A stretch of DNA of 64,000 bases, taken from contig NZ_CP049143.1 in NCBI RefSeq assembly GCF_011044495.1, forward strand, positions 7,254,001 to 7,318,000, in the 5' to 3' direction. Shown here in pieces: positions 48,613-59,000 of this stretch. Origin of the DNA: Roseimicrobium sp. ORNL1 (GTDB lineage: Bacteria; Verrucomicrobiota; Verrucomicrobiia; Verrucomicrobiales; Verrucomicrobiaceae). A program made the position numbers and the translations under genes. Positions within the stretch are counted from its first letter, which is position 1. Each line of letters starts with the position of its first letter. The notes under the pieces were generated by a model, which saw only the letters and a program-made list of their open reading frames with translations, searched no databases and was not told where the DNA came from.

Positions 48613-50472
48613 ATGCCCTCGATGAAGATGCACGCCCGTTCTCTTCCCGGTTCCCGCCTCCCCCGCTGGATTGGCACTGGCTTCACCCTTGGCCTGCTGC
48701 TCCAAACTGCCTCAGTATCAGGCGCTCCTGCACGGGCGGATGTGCAGTCATCCAGTGACATGGCGGGCGCGGACCTCATCCTGCAACAGCCCCGGGAACG
48801 GCTCGCCCAGGCACACGCCCACTACCTGAGCGCGCGCATGCTGGAGGACGAGGGCCGGATGCGCGAGGCGCTGGGCCACTATCTCGCCTTTCTGGAAAAG
48901 GGCGGCGCAGAGCCGGACTTGGTGGCACACATCGCGGAAATGGCCCTGAACTACAGGGGCATGGACGCCGCGGTGAAGCTGCTGGAGGACGCCATGAAGG
49001 CCTCGCCCACCTCCGCGCAGCCGTACGTGAACTTCACGAACTTCGCCCTGACCCACGCCAGCGCGGAAGCCGGCCTCCTGCCGCGTGCGGCAACCGCAGC
49101 CGCGGAAGCCCTGAACCGCTTTCCCCAAAACGCCGAGGCGTATGAGAACGCCGTGCAGTTCCACCTTTCCCAAAAGGAACGCGCCAAAGCCGCGGAAGCC
49201 CTCGAGCGCGGCGCCAAGCAGACCGTGACCGATGCGGAGTACTGGCTGCGCCTCGGCCGTGCTGCACAGGAAGTGTGGCCTCTCGCAGACACCGAGCAGC
49301 GCGCGGAGCATCTCACACGGGTGAATGTCTTCTTCGACAAGGCGATGCTGCGCGCGCGTGAAGCCAAGGATGAAGCAGCAGAGTTGTGGATTGCGGATTA
49401 TTACCTCTTCAGCAATCAGCTCGATCGCGCGGCGGTCATCTGTGAATGGGTCGTGCAGCGCAACGGCAGCCTGGACGCGCGCAAGCGTCTCGTCCGGCTC
49501 TATGATGCGCTGGAGCGCCCGGATGACACGCTGAAGGCTCTGGAAGATCTCGTCGCGGCCTATCCCATGGATGTGGAGCATCGCCGGCTGCTGGCCAGCA
49601 AGTATGAGCAGCGCCACCGCACCGCCTACGGCGAGGAGCGTGTGGAGTTTGCCAGGAAAGCGGCGGAGCAACTTGAGGCTGCCTTGCAGGTCGGAGGGGG
49701 CGACGTACAGGATTATTTGAACACCGGTCGCTACCTGGAGACCACCGGCGACGATGAACGTTTTGAGCGCTTCAGTGCACGAGCGCAGCAGCTCTATCCC
49801 GGTGAACCCCAGGTGACCTACCTGCGCGCACGGGCGCTGAACTCCGTGAAGAAGCACGCGGATGCCGCAAAGATGTTTGAGGAGACGACGAAGCTCGCGG
49901 AGACCCGCTTTCCGGATCTGCTGAATGATGCGGGCTACCACTTCTCCTGGGGAGCCGCGCTGGAGCGTAGCGGTCAGTACGATGCGGCAGCGAAGGCCTT
50001 TGAAAAGAGCGTGGATCTCACGCCACCGGACAATCCTCCCAGTGCCGCTTCCACCATGAACTACTGGGGCTACATGTGGGTGGAGCAGGACAAGCACCTG
50101 GACAAGGCGGAGACGCTCATCCGCAAAGCCAACGAACTGCGCCCTGACGAGCCTGCCTTCATCGATTCGCTGGGCTGGCTCTACTTCAGACAAGGCAAGT
50201 ACCAGCAGGCGCTCACCGAACTGGAACGGGCGGAGAAGCTCATGGAGAAGTGGACGCCTGAAGACGGCGAGATCCTCGACCACATCGCACAAACGCACCA
50301 GAAGCTGGGCAACGCAGACAAGGCGAAGGAATACTGGCAGCGTGCGCTGGATCTGAATCCCCCGCAGGAAGCCATTCGCAAGCGTGCGGAACATGAGCTG
50401 GGCCTCGAAAAGCCAAAGCCATCCCAGACGGCCCCGCCGGAAGAGAAACCCACGCCACCACCGGGGAATTAG
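48613..50472 (+). CDS. Exported TPR-repeat protein
   Basis: A 619-residue protein; the ATG at 48613 (MPSMKMHARSLPGSRL) gives a signal peptide with a hydrophobic stretch GTGFTLGLLLQTASVSGAPA. An in-frame ATG at 48562 would add 17 residues. The rest is helical tetratricopeptide repeats: clear units around LEDEGRMREALGHYLAFLEK, RSGQYDAAAKAFEKSVDLTP, DKHLDKAETLIRKANELRPD, LYFRQGKYQQALTELERAEK and LGNADKAKEYWQRALDLNPP. It ends with a Pro/Glu/Lys tail. It is a periplasmic scaffold or assembly factor; the partner is unknown. Divergent from paralogue D. Confidence 0.85.
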   Translation: MPSMKMHARSLPGSRLPRWIGTGFTLGLLLQTASVSGAPARADVQSSSDMAGADLILQQPRERLAQAHAHYLSARMLEDEGRMREALGHYLAFLEKGGAEPDLVAHIAEMALNYRGMDAAVKLLEDAMKASPTSAQPYVNFTNFALTHASAEAGLLPRAATAAAEALNRFPQNAEAYENAVQFHLSQKERAKAAEALERGAKQTVTDAEYWLRLGRAAQEVWPLADTEQRAEHLTRVNVFFDKAMLRAREAKDEAAELWIADYYLFSNQLDRAAVICEWVVQRNGSLDARKRLVRLYDALERPDDTLKALEDLVAAYPMDVEHRRLLASKYEQRHRTAYGEERVEFARKAAEQLEAALQVGGGDVQDYLNTGRYLETTGDDERFERFSARAQQLYPGEPQVTYLRARALNSVKKHADAAKMFEETTKLAETRFPDLLNDAGYHFSWGAALERSGQYDAAAKAFEKSVDLTPPDNPPSAASTMNYWGYMWVEQDKHLDKAETLIRKANELRPDEPAFIDSLGWLYFRQGKYQQALTELERAEKLMEKWTPEDGEILDHIAQTHQKLGNADKAKEYWQRALDLNPPQEAIRKRAEHELGLEKPKPSQTAPPEEKPTPPPGN

Positions 50473-50612
50473 TGCTCCAGGAAGTCGCGTCTCCTGACCG
50501 GACATCGGTCGGCGGGTTTTCCTACCCTCCAACTATGCATGCGCATTTTGCGACGCGGCATCACATCAGTGTGGCATTGACGCCGGGCATGTGCTGCGGC
50601 TGAGTGCTCGGC

Positions 50613-51350
50613 ATGGATGAGTCCATTGCTCCGGGCGCGAGAGAATTTCACACCACGCGCTGGAGCATGGTGCTGGATGCGCAACGCGAGTCCGACGCCA
50701 CCCGCATGCACTCGGCTCTCGCTGCGCTCTGCCGTGACTACTGGTATCCGCTCTACGCCTTCGTGCGGCGTCGGGGCCATGCGCCGCATGATGCACAGGA
50801 TCTCACACAGGCCTTCTTTGCGGATCTCCTGGAGCGGCAAATTAGCGGCGTGGATCCTTCACGCGGCAAATTCCGCTCGTACCTGCTGGGTGCGCTCAAG
50901 CATTTCCTGGCCAATGACTGGCACCGCTCCACGGCGAAGAAGCGCGGTGGCGGACACGTGATGCTGGAATGGGATGCGCTGGACGCAGAGTCACGCTTTG
51001 CCCTGGAGCCCTCGGATGCCCTCTCCCTGGACGCGGAAGTGCTCTATGACCGGCGGTGGGCCCTGCAACTGCTGGAAAAATCCATGGTGAAACTCCAGGC
51101 CGAGTTTGAGGCGAAGGGCGAGCGCGAGCGCTTCGTCGTGCTCAAAGCCACACTCGGCAACGCGAACCCCGCGCCCGCAGATCTCGCGACTTCCCTCGGC
51201 ATGACCGAGGGAGCGGTAAAAGTGGCGGTGCATCGACTCCGCCAGCGGTATCGTGATATTCTGCGTGAGGAGATCTCGCAGACCGTCATGTCACCAGCAG
51301 AGGTCGATGCGGAGATGCGGCATCTGGTGGCGGTGCTGCGGCACGCATGA
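50613..51350 (+). CDS. ECF-type RNA polymerase sigma factor
   Basis: A 245-residue sigma-70-like factor, longer than usual ECFs but typical of the PVC group that is paired with Ser/Thr kinases. The ATG at 50613 is preferred over a GTG at 50604. Region 2 includes LCRDYWYPLYAFVRRRGH and AQDLTQAFFADLLER (core binding and -10 recognition). Region 4 includes ADLATSLGMTEGAVKVAVHR followed by LRQRYRDILREEI, a standard helix-turn-helix. The kinase gene starts 89 bases downstream on the same strand, so phosphorylation is a likely control. The spacer has a TTCCTTCAGGAA palindrome. Confidence 0.9.
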   Translation: MDESIAPGAREFHTTRWSMVLDAQRESDATRMHSALAALCRDYWYPLYAFVRRRGHAPHDAQDLTQAFFADLLERQISGVDPSRGKFRSYLLGALKHFLANDWHRSTAKKRGGGHVMLEWDALDAESRFALEPSDALSLDAEVLYDRRWALQLLEKSMVKLQAEFEAKGERERFVVLKATLGNANPAPADLATSLGMTEGAVKVAVHRLRQRYRDILREEISQTVMSPAEVDAEMRHLVAVLRHA

Positions 51351-51439
51351 GTGCTGGCGAATCCACCTTCGTGATTCTTTTTCTGTAACCCGCGTGACCG
51401 GTTCCTTCAGGAAGTGCGTGAATCCATCGGCCATTCACC

Positions 51440-54424
51440 ATGACGCCCTCGAAGACCTGTCCTGAATGCGGCGCACCGCTTCCCGCGGATGCTGCTGCTC
51501 CTGATGCCCTCTGCCCCGCCTGCCTCATGAGCCAGGCGGCCCGCGCGATGGATGTCACCCAGCCCTCCCCCGTCCCCCGGCAAACTGCGGAATCCCTGCT
51601 ACAGCATCTGCCTTGTGATTTCGGCGGCTATCACGTGCTGCGCCTGCTGGGGCGCGGTGGCATGGGCGCGGTGTATGAGGCGGAACAACGCGCCACCGGC
51701 AGGCGTGTCGCGCTGAAGGTCCTGGGCCATACCCCGGACTCCGCAGAGATGCGCCAGCGCTTCCTCCGCGAAGGAAGACTCGCCGCTTCGGTGAGCCATC
51801 CGAACACGGTCTACATCTTCGGCACCGAGGAGGTTGAAGGCGCGCCGGTCATCGTGATGGAACTGGCCGGCGGTGGCACGCTGAAGGATGAGCTGAAACG
51901 GCGCGGTCCCCTGCCCGTGCGCGAGGCGGTGGATGCCGTGCTGCAGGTCATCGATGGACTCGAGGCGGCGCACACGGCCGGTGTACTACACCGTGATGTG
52001 AAGCCCGCGAACTGCTTCCTCACGCCCGAGGGCACGGTGAAGGTGGGTGACTTCGGCCTTTCCGTCTCCACGCTCGCGCACACGGATACGAAACTCACCA
52101 CCAGCGGCATGATGCTGGGCACGCCGTCCTTCGCGCCACCAGAGCAGTTGCGTGGAGATGAGCTGGATGCGCGCGCAGACATCTACTCCGTGGGCGCCAC
52201 GCTCTATGCCATGCTCACGGGGCGTGTGCCATTTGAAGGGGACAATGTCATCCACGTGGTGACACGCGTGCTGGACACCACTGCGAAGCCACCGCTGGAA
52301 CTCCGCGCGGATCTGCCGGCAGACCTTTCGCAGGTGATCATGCGCTGCCTGGCGAAGAAGCGCGAGGACCGCTACGCCACGCATGCTGCTCTGCGCGAGG
52401 CGTTGCTGCCTTTCAGCTCGCAGGTGTTGCAGCCGGCGCCATTGGGACTGCGCTTCGTCGGTGGCTTCGTGAATGAAGCGCTCATCATGGTTCCCGAGAT
52501 GCTCATGGGAATCTGGATGGGGTGGGAGGCTTTTGACTACTTCCTCTCTGAGCGCAGTGTCGCGTCCTTCGCCCTGCTTCTCGGGTTCATGGCGGTGTAC
52601 CTCTTGTACTACACCATCACGGAGGGCATCTGGGGCACTTCGCTGGGCAAGGCCTTGTGCGGACTGCGCGTCGTGCGGCTGGATGGCGCGGTGCCCGGCA
52701 TGCCCCGCGCCTTCGTGCGGGCGCTCTTCTGGGTCCTGGCATTGAATCTCGGCTACCTGATCATCAGCTTCACCATGACTGCGGAGGAATACCGGGCCTC
52801 GGTGGATGAACCATGGAACCCCATATGGTACTGGGTGCTCACGCCGCTCTGGCTGCTCCTCCTGGTGACCATGCGACGCTCCAATGGCTACGCCGCGGTG
52901 CACGATCTCATCAGCGGCACGCGCGTGGTGGTGCGGCCAAAAACATCCGTACGGCCCCGTCTCACGGTCATGGAGGAAGGTGGTAGCGCACAAGGCGGTG
53001 AGCGCCTCGGGCCCTATCTCGTCAGCGGAGTGCGCTCCAGCACGAGTGCCTTCGTGGAGGGTTATGATGATGTGCTGCGCCGCCGTGTCTGGATCCGGCT
53101 CTGCGATGACACGGCACCGCCAGTCAATGAAGCCCGCCGGCATGCCAGCCGCGCTGCCCGCCTCCGCTGGTTGGGAGGGGTGCGAGCCGGTGAGGTAGGA
53201 TGGGATGCCTATGAAGCACCGCAGGGACGCGCGCTTGTCTACCTGGCACCGCAGTCGCAGTCATGGGGCACGGTGCGGCACTGGCTGCATGATCTCGCCC
53301 AGGAGATGGATGCCGCCATGCGGGATGGCACACTGCCACGCACCATTTCGCTAGCTCATGTCTGGCTGACGGCTGATGGCCGCGCCGTGCTTCTGGATGA
53401 CGCCTGGCAGGACCACGCGCATGGCGTCATGGCACAGGAAGATGACGTGCCCCACACGATTTCCACCGCCGAGGATGCGGAGAGATTCTTGTCCGCCCTT
53501 TCGCAGCGCCTGTTGGATCCAGCCACGACACCGCTGTACGCGAGGGACTTCCTGGCCAAGCTTTCCTCCGGGGCCATGGATCGGCTGAGCTTTGTGCTGG
53601 GAAATCTCCAATCCCTCATGAGCCGCCCATCCGCAGTGACCTTGCGCAGGCGACTCGCTTCCATGGCGCTGCTGCCCGCCTTTCTGGTGGTGAGTGTGGG
53701 TATCTTGGGTCTTGCCTTGTGGGACAACAGCCGCCCCATTCACGAATTCCAGGCGGCCCATCCCGAGCACAAGATGCTCCCCATCATGCTAACCGCGTAT
53801 GAGGGCATGCACCATGAGCCCAAGCGCCGGCCGAAAGCGAAGATGGAAGATGCCGCGCGGCTCGTCGCATGGCACCGGCAGTTCATCGAAGCTCCTGACT
53901 TTGATGAAATCACTGCGGAGGTGTTCACCGATGAGCAGCGGGAGCTGGCACGGTCTGCCGTACAAGAATTTCCCAACGTGACCGAAGCCGAGTATCAGAA
54001 GGCGGAGGCAGGCGTTGGTAAGGGGATGAGAAAGATTGGCATGGCGCCGCACGAGCCCTGGCTTCTGTTCTACATCGCTGGGGTGACGGTGGTGTTTGCC
54101 GCAGCAGTGAACCTCGTGTGCGTGGCGTTGTTTGGCACCAGTGCAGGCCTCCGCATGTTTGGCATCGCCCTGGTAAACCGTCGCGGCGAGCCTGCCAGCC
54201 GCTTGCGTCTTCTGTGGCGTTCAGCGATCGCCTGGGTTCCCCTGGTGCTGCTCCTCGTGGTGTGCGGCGCCACCCACCAGCACGAGGGTGACGCTCCTGC
54301 GGTCCTGATCTGGCTGTACGTCGCACTCCTCGGGCTATGGATTGCCGCAGCCGTATGGGCCACTCTCCGCCCTGGGCGCGGGCTGCACGACTGGATGTCA
54401 GGCACTCGCCTGGTGCCCCGCTAG
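51440..54424 (+). CDS. Ser/Thr protein kinase with zinc ribbon, two RDD domains and a kinase-like remnant
   Basis: A 994-residue membrane kinase. A zinc ribbon (C7, C10, C25, C28) opens it. The kinase domain follows (about 62-335): G-loop LGRGGMGAVYE, VALK (Lys93), LHRDVKPANCFL (Asp186), VGDFGLS and APPEQLRGDELDARADIYS. A first RDD membrane domain (about 340-495) ends NGYAAVHDLISGTRVV. Residues 520-720 look like a second, degraded kinase domain: LGPYLVSGVRSS, RRVWIRLCDD, and AHVWLTADGRAVLLDDAW in place of the catalytic and DFG motifs. A single TM and linker follow, then a second RDD domain (about 870-994) ending GRGLHDWMSGTRLV. Encoded directly after the ECF sigma factor. Confidence 0.9.
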   Translation: MTPSKTCPECGAPLPADAAAPDALCPACLMSQAARAMDVTQPSPVPRQTAESLLQHLPCDFGGYHVLRLLGRGGMGAVYEAEQRATGRRVALKVLGHTPDSAEMRQRFLREGRLAASVSHPNTVYIFGTEEVEGAPVIVMELAGGGTLKDELKRRGPLPVREAVDAVLQVIDGLEAAHTAGVLHRDVKPANCFLTPEGTVKVGDFGLSVSTLAHTDTKLTTSGMMLGTPSFAPPEQLRGDELDARADIYSVGATLYAMLTGRVPFEGDNVIHVVTRVLDTTAKPPLELRADLPADLSQVIMRCLAKKREDRYATHAALREALLPFSSQVLQPAPLGLRFVGGFVNEALIMVPEMLMGIWMGWEAFDYFLSERSVASFALLLGFMAVYLLYYTITEGIWGTSLGKALCGLRVVRLDGAVPGMPRAFVRALFWVLALNLGYLIISFTMTAEEYRASVDEPWNPIWYWVLTPLWLLLLVTMRRSNGYAAVHDLISGTRVVVRPKTSVRPRLTVMEEGGSAQGGERLGPYLVSGVRSSTSAFVEGYDDVLRRRVWIRLCDDTAPPVNEARRHASRAARLRWLGGVRAGEVGWDAYEAPQGRALVYLAPQSQSWGTVRHWLHDLAQEMDAAMRDGTLPRTISLAHVWLTADGRAVLLDDAWQDHAHGVMAQEDDVPHTISTAEDAERFLSALSQRLLDPATTPLYARDFLAKLSSGAMDRLSFVLGNLQSLMSRPSAVTLRRRLASMALLPAFLVVSVGILGLALWDNSRPIHEFQAAHPEHKMLPIMLTAYEGMHHEPKRRPKAKMEDAARLVAWHRQFIEAPDFDEITAEVFTDEQRELARSAVQEFPNVTEAEYQKAEAGVGKGMRKIGMAPHEPWLLFYIAGVTVVFAAAVNLVCVALFGTSAGLRMFGIALVNRRGEPASRLRLLWRSAIAWVPLVLLLVVCGATHQHEGDAPAVLIWLYVALLGLWIAAAVWATLRPGRGLHDWMSGTRLVPR

Positions 54425-54497
54425 ACCAGCCGTCCCCGTCTGAGAGTGACATCAGCGTCATCTTGCAATGTTCGAGGTACAAACGCGTTCCTAACGC

Positions 54498-55652
54498 ATG
54501 CACGCAGATCATCTCACCTCAGAGCATCGCTGGACACGCCGACACCTCCTTCGCAGCGCTGTCGGCGTGGCTGCGGGCGCCATGGGGATGTCTGTTGCGA
54601 AGGGAGCGGAAGATGAGCAGGTAGACTTCACCTTTGCGCTCTTGGGGGATCTCCACTTTGATCGGTTGGAGCATCATGACTTCCAGTGGCTCGCTGCCAG
54701 CGGAAAACCGGATCATCCGCAGATCCTGCGCTACAGCGAGCTGACGAAGGAGGTCATGCCCAAGCTCTTCTCCGCCGTGAAGCAACAGGTCGCGACGGAC
54801 AAGGCACCTCTGGTGATTCAAGTCGGAGATCTGGTGGAAGGTCTGTGCGGCAGCGACGCACTCGCGCAAAAGCAGAATCAGGAGTCGCTGGCGTTTGTGA
54901 AAGAAGCAGCTCTCGGTGCGCCCTTCCTCTTCACGAAGGGAAACCATGATGTGACCGGCCCCGGATCCGAAGAAGCCTTTCGCGAGGTGTTTCATCCCTT
55001 CTTGAATGACACTGCCGCGCCATTCGGAGGAAAGCTCGACCCCGAACACGCCTGCTACACCATCACAAAGGGCAACGCACACTTCCTGTTCTTTGACGCC
55101 TATTCCAAGAAGAGCCTCGACTGGCTGGAGGCGACACTCACCACGTGCACCCGCCGGCATGTGTTTGTGATCATCCATCCTCCCGTGGTGCCCTATGGCG
55201 CGAGGGCCACCTGGAATCTCTATGCGAAAGACAAGAGCAGTCGCGAAAAGTTGCTCACCCTGCTGGGTCGCCGTGAAGCGATGGTGCTCGGCGGGCACAT
55301 TCACAAGTACAGCACCCTGCAACGCCGCACAGAAGGCGGCGGCCGATTTGTACAAGTGGCCGTAAGCAGTGTCATCTCACCGGGTGCGGTGAAGGCCAAG
55401 GATGAACTCGGCGCGCAGGAATACACCGCTGACCAGATCAAAGTAGAGCCCAAGCATTCACCGGAAACGGAACCCCAGCGCCGCGCAGTGTATGATGCCG
55501 AGCGTCCGTGGGTGAGCCAGTTTGCCTATGCGGATCTGCCCGGCTTCGCCATGGTGCAGGTGCAGGGAGAACAAGTGAGCCTGCGCATGCACGCCGGATC
55601 ATCGGGTGAAGTGTGGCGGGAGGTGGATTTGACGGGGGTAATGAAGGGGTGA
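54498..55652 (+). CDS. Tat-exported metallophosphoesterase
   Basis: A 384-residue calcineurin-like phosphoesterase. The N-terminus has a twin-arginine signal (TRRHLLRSAVGVAAGAMG). The five metal motifs are in order: LLGDLHFD, QVGDLVEG, GNHDVTG, IIHPPV and GGHIHKYS, so a dinuclear metal site is expected. Residue spacing is normal for the family (PF00149). It acts in the periplasm on phosphate esters of unknown identity. It is the last gene of the ECF-kinase run on this strand, 73 bases after the kinase, but a functional link is not evident. Confidence 0.9.
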   Translation: MHADHLTSEHRWTRRHLLRSAVGVAAGAMGMSVAKGAEDEQVDFTFALLGDLHFDRLEHHDFQWLAASGKPDHPQILRYSELTKEVMPKLFSAVKQQVATDKAPLVIQVGDLVEGLCGSDALAQKQNQESLAFVKEAALGAPFLFTKGNHDVTGPGSEEAFREVFHPFLNDTAAPFGGKLDPEHACYTITKGNAHFLFFDAYSKKSLDWLEATLTTCTRRHVFVIIHPPVVPYGARATWNLYAKDKSSREKLLTLLGRREAMVLGGHIHKYSTLQRRTEGGGRFVQVAVSSVISPGAVKAKDELGAQEYTADQIKVEPKHSPETEPQRRAVYDAERPWVSQFAYADLPGFAMVQVQGEQVSLRMHAGSSGEVWREVDLTGVMKG

Positions 55653-55723
55653 TATCGCGTGTGATATCCGAAGAGAACGGAATACACACGATTGATCTGG
55701 ATACTGTGACGCGCAGCGTCCTT

Positions 55724-55891
55724 GGACTGCGTGCAGCCCTGCTGCCGCTTTGAAGAGTCCACAGCCTGCTGTGGCGATGGTGACACTCGCTCGTAGAGTG
55801 ATGTGTCCAGAAAGTGTTTGGCGACTTCGTCGCAGTGGAGCGTGCAGCAGGCTGCACTTTAGGAAAGCGGCAGCAGGGCTGCACGCAGTCC
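55724..55891. repeat. Long inverted repeat with 28-bp perfect arms and internal hairpins
   Basis: In the gene-free 55653-56096 gap. The left arm 55724-55751 and right arm 55864-55891 are perfect inverted complements. Inside are at least four small palindromes: CACAGCCTGCTGTG, CACTCGCTCGTAGAGTG, GCGACTTCGTCGC and GTGCAGCAGGCTGCAC. This is the same build as the elements at 1612, 21863 and 26301 but with unrelated stem sequences. The rest of the gap holds only short spacer and the terminator at 56013. Confidence 0.85.
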
Positions 55892-56012
55892 GAGGCCTTC
55901 GGCACCGTTCCGTATCCTTAACCTGACGTTCATGCGCTTCGCCTGCAGCCCTTCAGGCTGCAATTTTAATACCTGATCTCAGAAGCTCTCGCACAATCCA
56001 CTTTGTCTTTCC

Positions 56013-56046
56013 CACAAAAATGGCCCACGCAACGGATTGCGTGAGC
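56013..56046 (-). terminator. Terminator of the 1578-residue cytochrome gene
   Basis: On the minus strand TGGCTCACGCAA, TCCG, TTGCGTGGGCCA forms a 12-bp stem with one G-U pair, followed by TTTTTGTGGG. It lies about 50 bases after the stop codon at 56097. Confidence 0.85.
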
Positions 56047-56096
56047 CACTGTAAAGAATACAAAGGTGGAGCGTTTCGCCTGGCAATCTGCTACAC

Positions 56097-59000
56097 CTAC
56101 TTCTTCACCGTCTTCGCCTTCAAACTGGAGAGGTATTCCACCAAGTTCACCAAATCATCCTGGGAGAACAGCGCCTGCAGGCCGGTGGGCATCATGGACA
56201 TGGGGAGCTTGTCGCGCTTGTCGATGAGACGCTTTTCAAACGTGTTCGCCACGCCGCCAGGCAAAGCGAGCACGAGTTGATCATTCGTCTCGCTGCGAAT
56301 GATGCCCATGGCACTCTGACCGTTCTTCAAGGTGATGCTCCACGTTTCAAAGCCCATGCTCACGCCGGCATTCGGATTGAGGATGGCCTCGAACAGCACT
56401 TCCTTGCCGAGCTTGGAACCGATCTCACCGAGTCCGGGGCCAAAGTCCACACCGACATCACCGGCGCGGTGGCACAGGGTGCAAGAGCTCTGCGCCCTGG
56501 CGAAGACTTCCTTGCCTTTGGCGGCATTGCCCTTGAGCTTCACGAGTTCCGCGATGGATGGCAGCGCCTGGCCACCGGCCACCTGCGGTGTGGGGAAGGC
56601 CTTGGACACGCGCTCGCTGATGCCGGGATACTGCACCATGCTGAGGGCCGTGCCGGCATTCGCCTTCATGTCCTCGGGGAACTTGCCGCCTTCGGACATC
56701 TCCACCAGCGCCGTGGCGCCAGGCACGCTCAAGGAGAGGGCCTTCACGGCACCGCTGCGCACGGGGGCCTCACGCTTCGTGTCGGTGAGGATGTCGCTGA
56801 GCAATTTCACGGCGCCCTTGTCACCGCTTGCGCCGAGCAGAGCAATGAGACTCTCCGCGTCCTTGCCAGCCAGCGTATCGCCCAGGAGCTTGCGTCCTTC
56901 GGGCTGCTTGAGCAGGAGCTTCACCGCGTCTTGCGCGCGTGGGTCCTTGATGTCCTTCAGCGCGGCTTCGAGCAGTTCCGCATTCTTCCCGGTGATGCCG
57001 AAGTCCTCCACCATTTCAATGTAGGTGGGTGTGCCCTTCGCGGAGGTGAGAACGCTGTCCAGCGCGGCCTGCACTTCCGGCTTGTCCTTGTAAGGCGTGT
57101 TGCGGAGGCGCTTGAGCGCTTCACCGGCAAGGGCAATGCGCTTCTCATTGCCCGTCGCGACCTTCAACAGCGCGACATTCTTCTCTTCACTGGCCGGAAT
57201 GAAATCAAACGCACGCAGGTAGCGCGGCAGGGTGGCTTCCTCCGACTTCGCATTCGTCAGCAGGGCGGCGAGAAATTGGGAGCTCACGCTGCTGCGTGTG
57301 CGCCAGATGATGTCGCGACCGGCAGGACCGTTCCAGCCGTCCTTGCCCACGGAATCCAGCCAAGCCTTGAGGCAGGCGTCTTCGCGACCAATGGCACCGA
57401 TCCCGAGCGCTTCCACGTACCAGCGATCATTGCCATCGTGCTTCTTCGCGAGTGCGACCCACACGGCAAGCGCCTTGTCCACCGGAGCGGCATCCACGAT
57501 CTCCACCTTGCCGGGCTTGCCGTTGGCGGGATTCTCCTTCTCGATGTGCGTGCTCGTGGAAGGTTGCGGCGGTTCCACCACGCGCAGGGTGATGGCGTAC
57601 TCGCGCAGCACCTGCTTGTTCGATTCGCCTGCGACGAGTGCACCGAGTACATCCGCCGCGTTCTCTCCGCTCTTGAAGATGTGCGGGAATGTTCCAGTCA
57701 CATTGCTCTTCGGCGCATCGGCATTCACCAGAATGGAGGCGAGGCGCAGTTCACGCACCGCAGTGGCGCGGATGTCCGCATCGCCATCTTTCAGCGCCGG
57801 ATCGAGATACTGACGTGCCTTGCCAGGAATGCGGATAAGCAGGTGCAACGCACGAGCTCGCTGGCGAGAGGTGCCGTTCGTGTACAGCAGTTGCAGCGCC
57901 TTCTCCGCATCGCTCACGGCTCCCTTTGCGGAGTCGATCTTCATGCTGACGCTTTCGTTGCCGTCCTTGTCCTTCGTCACCGTCTTGGTGAAGGCGGGAC
58001 CTTGGAGCATCTCATAGAGCTTGTTCCAGGCGACGTAGCGTGTGCTACCGTTCGGGGATTTCAGGGCTTCGATGCAACCTGCGACACTGTTGAAGTCGGG
58101 CGTCGCTGCCTTCCATGCCAGGCCTTCCGGAGCCACGCGATAGATGCGACCGCGGATCTCGCCAGCAATGTTGTCACCCATGTTGTGACCGCCCACACCC
58201 GGGTCATACCAGTCTGCCACGAAGAGTGAGCCATCTGGAGCGATATTCACATCCGAGGGGCGGTACCACGTGTCATTCGTGGTGAGGATGTCCACCATCT
58301 CCGCGGTGTATCCGGCACCCGTCTTCTTCACAGGATAGGCGCGCACGGTACGAGGACCGGCATCGCAATGAATCAACTCACCTGCAAACTGCTTCCCGAG
58401 CGCGGAGCCTTCATTGATGAGGATGCCGGTCGGTGATCCACTGCCGGTCTGCAGGAGGTTCGGAATCGAGCCGGGGTCATTCTGGTACCAGTGACGCAGC
58501 GGGATCTCGGTCTCCATGTTGGTACGCTCGGTGCGCCAACCGGCACCAGTCAGCTCATCGGTGTAGCCGTAGTTGCCGTAGTCGAGGATGGCATTGATGC
58601 GCACGCCCTTGTTGCCGTCGTCATCATTGTCCGACTGCCACGCCGCGCCGAAGGAGTCCACGCACACTTCGTAGTTGTTGCGGAAGTTGTGCGCGAGTGT
58701 CTCCACGTGGCTCACCTTGGCTGCATTGAGATCGATATCGCAGCGGAAGATCATGCCCTGGCGGTAGGGCTTGCCGGCGTCGGCGACTTCACGGCCCATG
58801 AGGTCCACCACCGCGCTGCCGTCCGGATACAGGAGCTTGCGGCCTTCATTGCCGAAGTTGAAATAGAATTTCCCATCCGGCCCGAAGACAACAGCGTGGA
58901 GGTTGTGATCGTGGTCGAAGTTGCCACCCACCTTCAGGATGATATCGGCCTTCTCCGCCTTGTCATCGCCATCCGCATCCGTCAGCAGCCAGAGGTTCGG

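Noticed and set aside
51361-51439. ECF-type autoregulated promoter between sigma factor and kinase
   Set aside because: TGTAACC resembles an ECF -35 but no -10 with suitable spacing was found; only the TTCCTTCAGGAA palindrome is noted.
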